This document shows, piece after piece, positions 47,506 through 56,061 of a DNA stretch of 64,000 nucleotides. The stretch is from assembly GCA_002778195.1 (NCBI GenBank), contig PCDI01000014.1:638897-702896 (forward strand), in the 5' to 3' direction. The stretch comes from Raffaelea ambrosiae (taxonomy: Eukaryota > Ascomycota > Sordariomycetes > Ophiostomatales > Ophiostomataceae). Both the position numbers and the translations under genes were made by a program. The notes below the pieces were generated by a model. The model did not search any database, had not been told where the DNA came from, and was given only the letters and a program-made list of their open reading frames with translations. The stretch's first letter is position 1. Each line of letters starts with the position of its first letter.

Positions 47506-50500
47506 CTAAGCACTATAGATATCGCCGACATCATCGTCGATTTCCGCGTCTTCACATGCCGGAACAACCGTTGGATACATAGTCCCACCACGAGGTAGCA
47601 TTCCGTGCTGCTGCTGCAGCCAACCGGGGCTCAAGTGGGTGGTATCTCCGACCTCGTTGTAATCGTAGGTGGCCGAGTTCGGTGTTACATGGCGCGCGTC
47701 GATGGCAGAGACAGGGCTGGAAGCCGTTTCAGGCGGCGACGACGCTGCGGAGAACACCGATTGCGGACCAGACACAGACTCTGCACAGGATTCCGACTGT
47801 GATTGAGCCAAGGGAGATCTGGCTTGGGAAGTCTGGCACGGAGACCCGGGTGATGATCGTGAGCACACTAGGGGCGGTGCACTGGCTTTGCTGTACCGGC
47901 GCCGGTGGCTGAAAGGAGTGGGACTAGGAGCGGCCCGAAGGAAGCGCCTGTCGTCGGGGTGGGCCACAAAGCCGTCGAGGCGGTCATTGCCGTAAAAGGG
48001 CTCATTGGCGTAAGGGGGGGCTGACTGGTCCCTGTGTCTGCCCAACTCAGGTGGCCAGCATACATGCTGCTGCTGCTGCTCTCCCGAGGACCTGATCACA
48101 GGAGGACATGACTGTCGCATCTCACCCTCATCCTCACCCTCATCCTCACCCTCGTCCTCGCCCTCATCCTCACCCTCATCCTCACCCTCGTCCTCACCCT
48201 CATCCTCACCCTCATCCTCACCCTCGTCCTCACCCTCATCCTCACCCTCATCCTCACCCTCGTCCATGTCACTAATCGCAAGCTGTGCCATGTCTGCGTC
48301 CTGATTGTCCAGCAGATCAGATTGCTCGAACAGGCCCAGAGACGGGGCAGGACGTGCCGCGGATATCTGACCATCGGCGTGGTATTGCAGTGGACGGTCG
48401 TAGTCCTCGGTTCGTGCACGTTGAGCAAGTCTTTTTTCCGCCAGGTCGGACGATGCTTGTCGTTTCCTCGAGCTTTTGGCCTCTTTGGGTTGGGAGCCGA
48501 CCTTTTTCGTGGACGTGCTTCGAAAAAAAGAAGTGAGTCTACGTATAACATCGTGGTGGCGAGTCTGACCCTCAGCGTGTTTGCTGGTGCTACCGTCGAC
48601 GGCATCGTCCGAGTCGCTGGCGTCCTCTGGGTTGCCTTCAATGGTACGCTGTGGCGGCGATGATCCCCGGTTGTGCTGTGGGGGCCCGGCTGCGGTGCTT
48701 TCAGACGAGCCAGAATGGTTGGGATCATCCCAGCTGTTGGCACGCGTAAACACAGAGGTTTCTGGTTCCGGGGGGTCCCTCGGGGGGATATTCCGTGCTG
48801 CAGGCGACCTGGACGCGGCGGCTGCGTCAGACAAGTTGTGAAAGACTGTTTCGCAGTGCTCCAGCGTGGCTTTGATTTGCTCCTCTCGGCTCGCTGCGGG
48901 GTGCAATCTTTTCAGAAACGCCAACAATCCTGATCCATGGCACACATATTGATGGTAGTCGTCAGCCCGACCAGTGTGTTTCGGACCCATGGTCTCCTTT
49001 AGTGCTTTCTCAAAGGACACGCAAAAGAGATCGACCGTCGTCTCCAGCCAGAGGCGGTAGTTGTTGTTTCTTTGCATGTTGGCCTGGAGGAAATATCGAA
49101 GAACCACGGGTATACGGAGAACGCCGAAGGAGTGGGAAGTTGACGTCGAATCAGTGCTGATGGAGCTGTACGAGTTGTCTTGGGAGCCGCTTAGGTCATT
49201 GCTTGTCTCCGAGCCGGAGTGCACCGTCAAGTCCCTCTCGGCTCTCACAACGAGTCCAAACTTGACGAGAACACTCAGGGTGCTTGTGAGAGACCGGCCG
49301 TGAGGGGGGGTTGCTTTCATCACAGAAGTAGCGGGACCCAAGGCACCGCGTCCTGGTAGTGTTAGAACAGAAGGCCGTGCTGCATGGGAGAAGAAAATGC
49401 CGGCGCGATCACAGAACAGTTCATGGAAAGGAAAAACGAAATGAGAAACGAGACAAGAAACGAAAAGAGAGACTTACCCAAATATATCATGCCCAGGGGC
49501 ACTTCATCTTTGAAGAAGGCCAGAAGTGACAAGAGGTTCACAGCCTCCGACTCCTGTCGTACTTGAAGCTCATCCATCACTGCCTTGTATCCCTTCAGAT
49601 CGCCGGCTTTGAGACGTCTCGGAAACCTTTCGAGATATGTCTTGATGGACTCTTGCGATGATAGAAGGTCATTCGCAGCCACACAAATCATCTCTGGCAG
49701 ACAGCCTACGCGAAGGGCCAGCCTTGTCGCAGATGTCCTGTCTTCTTTCGTGGCGGATTCCCTCTTCATCTTCTTGAACAGAAGATCTCGGGCTTCTTCC
49801 GGCTTCAGGTTGCCGAGCCTCATGACATGCGGGCAGCCAAAGTTCTTGTTTCCGATAGCAGACGTATCGGTGGACGTGTAGATCATGCTGGTGTTCTCCT
49901 TGTAAGGGATGAACCTCTCGATACCCTCGGTATCAAATAGGATGCCGTCAAAAACCACCAGCCACTGATCGAACGTTCTGAACAAGTCACACACACGCTT
50001 CACAACCTCTTGCCCATCGTCGTGATTGTCAGGCTGGACGCTTGAGGCTCTACTAATGACCGGGCTCGTAGCGGCTCCGCCGCAGTCGTTGCTGCAAGGC
50101 AGCAGGTCACGGACGGAGTCGATATCCCAGTAGGCTTTTTGCATCGTGGCGATGGACTTGGCAGGGATCCAGAAGATACCTCCCGGGTAGTCTGCCTTGT
50201 GTCGGTCGACATATGCGTGAGCTAGGTCAGTCTTTCCGCAGCCGGGACCTGCATGGATCAGGACAGCTGACGTGCCAAGACGTCTGGCCTCTCTGTCCAT
50301 GAGCTTGTTGTGGAGCTCATGGAGTTCGTCCCTGCGGCCCACAAAGTCTAGATTGGGACGAAAGCCCAGGGGACAAATGCACGGTGGCGCTTCCGAATAC
50401 CAGGACAAGTCCAACACTGGCGAACGGAAGAGATTATCATTCTTCGGGGAATTGTCCGGCCAGCCAGCGTCGTGGAAGCTCTTGAAAGCAGAGTGAGCGG

Positions 50501-51747
50501 AAGACATCCTGGAGGCCGCCATGTCTCTCGGTGAGCCGAAGTTGGATGTTTCCAGTTGCTGGGGGTTTGTATTAGTAAGAGCCTGGCCCAAGAGGGAGTA
50601 GGAAAAAAACAACATTAAAAAAGAAAAAAGAAAAAAAAAAAACTCACCCATGGGATTCTGCCCTGAGTACGCAGCATATCCAGTCTGTGTTGCTCTTGCT
50701 CCTCTGACTCGCCGTCCAAGCGGCCCGTGGTATTTAGGGACAGATTGCCAATCCATCTGCGGATGGTGTCGGTGACAAACGCGTAGCCATGGGCATTGGT
50801 GTCTTTGAATTTGGCAATTTCACTATGTGTGCCCTGGACGCCATAAACCACGACACCGGGTAGTTCTGGGGCTGCAGACTCCTTCGACACAACCTTTACC
50901 ACACCCGAGCTTTTGTGGCCCTCGTATACCATACTGATTTGGAATACACGGGATATTTTGACGAAGCACCTCTGGTTGTCTATGAGGTATTTGCTGCCCG
51001 GTTTAAGGTTCTCGACGAGGGGACTTTCGGTAAGCATCTTTGTGATAAAATTTTTGGCGAGTTCGGATCCCCCATGGGGCGTGCCGAGAAAGATGATGCC
51101 GTAGGTGAAGGTGAAGATAGAGTGTTCGTAGGATGAGTTGGCGATGCTACTAGACTGGTGAAGTACCTCTTTGAGAAGGATCCCACCGAGGCTGTGGACT
51201 ACCCAAATAATAGGGTTCGTGGTGGCCTTCTCCTTTGAGCGGAAGTTGATAAGGTCTGCGATTAAGTTACGAGCATGGTCCACCACAGTTTGATCTGTAG
51301 CAAAATTTCTCGCCCGGAAGACCCGTCTGGTGAACTGAGAGTTGTAGCCGTAGACGATAATATTGGCAGGGCGGTCCTCGGGGGTTACAGGAAGCAGTGG
51401 GGGAGACTCGGCGGGGTTGGGGAGGTGCTTGCGAGGCTCGAGTGTTTGAGGGAGCAGGTCGCCAGGCCAGAAGACATTGCCATCTTTGGCATTGGCCGTC
51501 CATGTTCCATCAGGTTTTCCTCCGAGTCCGTGGACAAAAATTATGTCTGCCTGGGCATTGGGACTGGCGTGGATGGTTGTGAAATCGAGAGGTTTGATTT
51601 TATTTGCGTCCTGACAGGTGGTGTTAGTTGCCAACCCCCCCAAATAGTGAAACGAGAGTCTGATGGTAAATGCAACCGAGATGATGGGGTCGACGAGACG
51701 CGTTTTGGGACAGGAGTACTGGAGTCAGAAGTCGGGAGGCTTACCAT
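47506..51747 (-). CDS. NLR-like STAND protein: SesB-type esterase + NB-ARC, acidic repeat tail
   Basis: Predicted intracellular signal-transducing NTPase related to fungal NLRs that act in heterokaryon incompatibility and non-self response. The model has four exons: 51745-51747 (ATG only), 50648-51610, 49478-50558 and 47506-49379, joined in phases 0, 0 and 1; the product is 1306 residues. Residues 1-300 form an alpha/beta-hydrolase: oxyanion motif FVHGLGG near 26-32, nucleophile Ser141 in VHSLGG, and a THSEIAKF block holding the likely catalytic His. Residues about 395-680 are NB-ARC: P-loop GPGCGKT at 426-432, Walker B-like WLVVFDG near 521, and the RLGNLKPEEARDLLF and RVGCLPEMI blocks. A winged-helix-like segment follows (FGVLRIPVVLRYFL). 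The last about 450 residues are Ser/Pro-rich and include twelve DEGE units (1055-1102). No TPR, ankyrin or WD repeats are visible. Confidence 0.85.
48121..48264 (-). repeat. 12-nt coding minisatellite, 12 units (DEGE), in 36-nt higher-order units
   Basis: Twelve contiguous 12-nt units, each Asp-Glu-Gly-Glu on the minus strand. On the plus strand the Asp codon complement cycles atc, atc, gtc four times without fault, so the array is four copies of a 36-nt unit; the only other change is one gcc in the fourth unit. Confidence 0.95.
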
Positions 51748-54378
51748 GGAGTCAGCAGCCCGCGGTTGGGCCGTGGTCCGTTCTTGTGTGGACCAGGACA
51801 ATGAAATCTTTCGGGTGGCTGGAAGGCAGCAGGAGAAGAGACTGGAGACGAGAGATGGTAGATGGGCCCGAAAGACACTGAAGAGCAGGGGAAACAGAGA
51901 CGGGTGGAGATTTGACGAGAACGAACCCAGGGACAAGTGAGAGGGAAAAATGGACAGTAGGAAAACAGGAAGAGAGATGAGGGGCAGAGCGAGAATATGA
52001 AAGCACGAAGAAAAGGAACAAGTAAACGCGCAAGCGGAGAAGAGGGCAAGAGATGATTATATGATCCTTGCAGTCCCCGAAACGGCGTTGTCTGGTAAAT
52101 CAAACGAAGACTTGGTTTGCAGAGAGGCTGCTAGCCCAGAAAAGAGAGGGAACACGGAAGCGGCACAAGGAGAGGTTCCTGTGAGAAAAGAAGAATACGT
52201 GCTGCTGGCAGTGATCAGACGTGAGAGGGTGTGTCGACGAAAGAAGGGAAGGCAGGGCTTTTAAAGAAAGGGGAGCAGAGAAGAAACGTGCCGGGGACAG
52301 AGAGGAAGAACCCTGGTGTGCAGGCCTCTGAATTAAGAAACAAACAGGACAGAAAGGGGAAGCAAGAAAGGAGAAAAAAAAAAGAAACGAGGACGAATAG
52401 ACAAGAAATCAGCAGAACAGACAGAAACAGAAGCAGAAGCAGCAAATCGAAATAGCCTGGAGGGGCTGTGCATACCTGCAGGACTTGCACGGAATCTACA
52501 CTTCGTTCTGCTGGGAGTGTGTGAGCGCGTGGGTGGGTGTGGCTGGATGCCTCTGTGCATGGCATGGAACACCTCCTGCAGATGGCCTTATTCTTATGCG
52601 TCTCGAGCATCGCTCACAAGATGTCGGCGGCTGGAGGCGAAGAGACAAGAAAGGGCAGTCCTATGATGGGCGGGAAAAGCGGGGACGTCTCTTGACGGGA
52701 AGGAGCACCCGGACAGACAGCAGTTCATCTTTGATCCCGTTCTTTCCTTTCTTTCCTGGTGCCATCTCTTTGCGTGTTGTTCCTTCCTGTCTCGGCAGTC
52801 GATTGAGAACTAACCAGTATAGTGCTGCCGCACTTGTCTTTTTTTTCTTTTTTTTCTTTCTTTGGTCTCGAGCTCTCATGCTCTTTCCTCTTTGGGCCGG
52901 TCGTGGCTTTGTTCGGCACTTGCGAAAGACACAGAGTTAAGACATAGTTGACTATGCAATACGAAAATGCTCACGAGGCTGCTCTGGTCGAGACAAGAAC
53001 CTGTGGAAGGACAAGGGTATGACAAGGGCACCCGAGGGCACCACTCACACAAGACATCACCCCCCCAAAACAACCACTCACACTGCGGAGGCAGCTGAGC
53101 CTCCGCCCACCCACACGCCACTTTTCTCAGCCTTTTTTTGTGCCGCCCGCCTGCGACCCTACAAGGACATACATAACTAACTAGTTAATACTGAGAGTAG
53201 CGTCCAGCGTGTCTGTGCAGAAATAGTATCTTACGAGTACCCTGCCACTCCCGTCGCTCTTTCCGGCGAAGACCCCGGACAAACCGTTGGACTGCACACG
53301 GGACAGGGGTGGATGGTGCGGATCAATGCGAGGAAGGAGCGCCTGAGCGCCTGCACCTGCCCTTTCTTCCAGGCTGAACGGTGGTCAGCCTTGCTGACTC
53401 TGCACGTTGGTTTCGGACAGGCCTTGAAGCAGTGGATACCATTTGCTCTTAGTAAGTTGTGAACTGCACTTTTTTGCTGAAGAACACTGGATGAACAACC
53501 ACTGCTGCTTGCGCCCCCTACATGACACATGATCCAAACCCGAAAACGTCTCCTGAACGCGAAAACGTCCCCCGCATATTGGCGGCCTTACCGGCCTGCA
53601 GTCCTCTTATATGTAGGAAGTCCTGCAACCCCCCCCCCTATGGTCTCTCATAAGACGGCCACACCCGGCGGCAATGTGTAGGCCTGGAGCTTGTTTCGTC
53701 TGAAACGGCAGATGCACGGCTTTGTCCATAGAAAAGGAAGAGCAGGAAATGTCGTCTTCCAGACCATCAGGCCACCCACCAGCCCCCCCCGGAACCCCTG
53801 CTTTGGGGTCCTCCATCTCCCGAGGGACCGAGTCAGTTGGCTGTCTTCTTTGGCCAAGTCGAAGAAGCTAGGGACGAGCCGAAGGCCATTTTGGTCTGTG
53901 AGGCCCGAGTTGGCCAACCGGTCTGGGGCAATGAGTTGGAAGGTTCGCTAGGCCTAGAAACAAGTTCGAGGAAACATACTTGAAATACGAGTGAACAAGA
54001 ACAAGAACCAACCCCAGAACCAACCCCAGAACCAGAAACATCTATGTGATTCAATCCTCCAGGCCAAAATGCATCCCATTCTCCCGCCAGCCAATGCCTG
54101 GTTTTCTCATGCACATTGCAGGAGCTTCGCGCTAAACCACTGGTGCTCAGGGTCGCTCACGGCACGGCTCACAGGCTGTGCAGGGTGTGATACATGCGCC
54201 CCACTTTTCCGACGGCCTGTATTTTCATACGTCACAGTCAACGCCTGTCGAAGCTCGCCAAAGAAAAAAAAAGGGCAGTTTCGAGCTGTCGAGCCACACA
54301 GCCAGTTTCAAGCAGCAGTCGAGACAGGAGGCTGCAACCCCCCGCTCTCGAACAGCACATCACGCATAAGCTCCACAA
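51748..54378. promoter_or_regulatory. Divergent intergenic region: NLR-like gene (-) and FHA gene (+)
   Basis: 2.6 kb. The first 850 bp are A/G-rich on the plus strand, i.e. pyrimidine-rich in the sense of the NLR gene, fitting its leader. An in-frame open stretch runs upstream of the NLR start but contains no ATG. A 99-codon frame at 53231-53530 (-) is Cys/Ser-rich without family features. No gene is supported. Confidence 0.55.
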
Positions 54379-55620
54379 ATGACCACTCTGCCCATGGCGC
54401 CCGACGAGTCAGACAGAGAGGCTGGGCAGGCGGCCCCCAGAAAGACCAGCCGGGGAGACGCCGAGCTGCGCGACCGCGACCGCGACCGCGACCGTCGGCG
54501 CGACAAGAGAGAAGGGCGAGACGACAGGGACAGGGGAAAGGACAGACACAGCCACAGGTCCAGGCGGGACGACAGAGACGACAGGGACGACAGAGACGGC
54601 CGAGAGCGGAGACGGTCACAGTCGCCAGAGCGGTCCGAGAGGCGACGGCACCGAAGCGAGCGGGCTGACAAAGACGCCGAGGCTGGCCAGTCAGACGAAG
54701 ACGAGAGGCGAGGCCGGCGACACAGAGACAGAGGAAGAGACAGAGACCGGGATCGGCGAAGACGGTATTCTCCCGACGAAGAGCGGCGGAAACGACGGCG
54801 CGACTACGACGATGGCGAAGACGACGAAGACATAGAAGACACAGACGACAAGTACGAGCAGAGCCGCGGACGACGACGGGACCGCGATCGTGGCCGAGAC
54901 CGAGACCGGGATCGGGACCGGGACCGGGAACGAGACCGGCACGACAGAGAGCGGATCCAGGCCAAACGCGCGCGCGAGGGACGCGGCGAGGACGGTGCGG
55001 CGCTGCCGGCCGCGGGGCCCAGGCCCCCGGTCAAGCAGCGCGGACCCCTGCCCGACCAGGCCGACTCGTTTGCGCTGGTGCAGTACGAGGAAGGCGGCGC
55101 GGGAGGCGGAGGAGGGGAGAAGCCGCCGCCGCCGAAAGAAAAGCCCAACTTTGGCAACACGGGGGTGCTGGCGGCGGCGTCGCACGCGGTGGCGCAGGCG
55201 GACGGCAGCGTGGTGACGCTCAAGTACCACGAGCCGCCGGAGGCGCGGAAGCCGGCGGCGCGGGACCAGTGGCGGCTGTACGTGTTCAAGGAGGGCGCGA
55301 TTGTGGACACGGTGCCGCTGTCGGCGCGGAGCTGCTGGCTGGTGGGGCGGGAGGCGAGCGTGGTGGACCTGCTGGCGGCGCACCCGAGCGTGAGCAAGCA
55401 GCACGCGGTGGTGCAGTTCCGGCACGTGGAGCGGCGCAACGAGTACGGCGACCGGGTGGGCGGGGTCAAGCCGTACGTGCTGGACCTGGCCAGCGCGAAC
55501 GGGACGGCGCTCAACGGCGAGCCGGTGGCGGCGCAGCGCTACGTGGAGCTGCGCGAGAAGGACCTGCTGCAGTTTGGCCAGAGCACGCGGGAGTATGTGC
55601 TGATGAAGGCGGAGGGGTGA
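54379..55620 (+). CDS. SNIP1/Pml1-like FHA-domain protein (RES splicing complex)
   Basis: Nuclear protein of the SNIP1/Pml1/DAWDLE family. In yeast, Pml1 is the FHA subunit of the RES (retention and splicing) complex on the spliceosome. A single exon gives 413 residues. The N-terminal about 225 residues are an Arg-Asp/Arg-Ser-rich low-complexity region (repeated RDRDRDRDR), as in human SNIP1. The family linker KPNFGNTGVLAA is at about residue 255. The FHA domain occupies about 290-410: WRLYVFKEG, the phosphothreonine-binding CWLVGREASVVDL, HPSVSKQHAVVQFR, then YVLDLASANGTALNGEPV. The short ending LLQFGQSTREYVLMK is typical. The start is the only ATG placing the RD-rich region in frame; a second Met lies six codons downstream. 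Confidence 0.93.
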   Translation: MTTLPMAPDESDREAGQAAPRKTSRGDAELRDRDRDRDRRRDKREGRDDRDRGKDRHSHRSRRDDRDDRDDRDGRERRRSQSPERSERRRHRSERADKDAEAGQSDEDERRGRRHRDRGRDRDRDRRRRYSPDEERRKRRRDYDDGEDDEDIEDTDDKYEQSRGRRRDRDRGRDRDRDRDRDRERDRHDRERIQAKRAREGRGEDGAALPAAGPRPPVKQRGPLPDQADSFALVQYEEGGAGGGGGEKPPPPKEKPNFGNTGVLAAASHAVAQADGSVVTLKYHEPPEARKPAARDQWRLYVFKEGAIVDTVPLSARSCWLVGREASVVDLLAAHPSVSKQHAVVQFRHVERRNEYGDRVGGVKPYVLDLASANGTALNGEPVAAQRYVELREKDLLQFGQSTREYVLMKAEG

Positions 55621-56061
55621 GGGCGGGGGCGTGGGCGAACAGAACAAGAGCGTCTCCTGGTGCGCACAGGGACATGGAAGACAAGAAATCCTATCATAGA
55701 GCGACAGAGAACACGGGATCCCGTCCTAGGAACACAAAACACGAAACACGTGGATCGTATAGTAGTTACTGCATCTAGAATTGACAGACACCTCGACGCA
55801 CAAAACGTAAATGCATGAATTCTCAAGCTATGCATAGAAAACATCAACAAAAAAATCAAAGTCTTTAATTTCCTGCTTTTTTGGGGAGACCCTCTGCGTC
55901 CTTGAGTTGAGTACTCTGGCCTTTTGGTCCCCTGGTCCTCTGGTCCTCTGGAAGTCCCCGAATCATCCGAATCGTCTGAATTCATACTCTGGAAGGCCTC
56001 CTGGAAGCGCCTTTCTACAGTCTTTTTTGCACATGTACATCCCTTATACGCTCTCCTCCTC
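55621..56061. other. Convergent 3' intergenic region
   Basis: 441 bp between the FHA gene (+) and the GGA gene (-); contains a short TGGTCC repeat near 55924-55952. No gene is seen. Confidence 0.55.

Noticed and set aside
51541..51936. Upstream open frame continuous with the NLR exon
   Set aside because: It contains no ATG in frame before 51747; reading through the intron would need a non-ATG start.
53231..53530. 99-codon minus-strand Cys/Ser frame
   Set aside because: ATG start is present but composition is irregular, no signal peptide, no motif, and no neighbour context.
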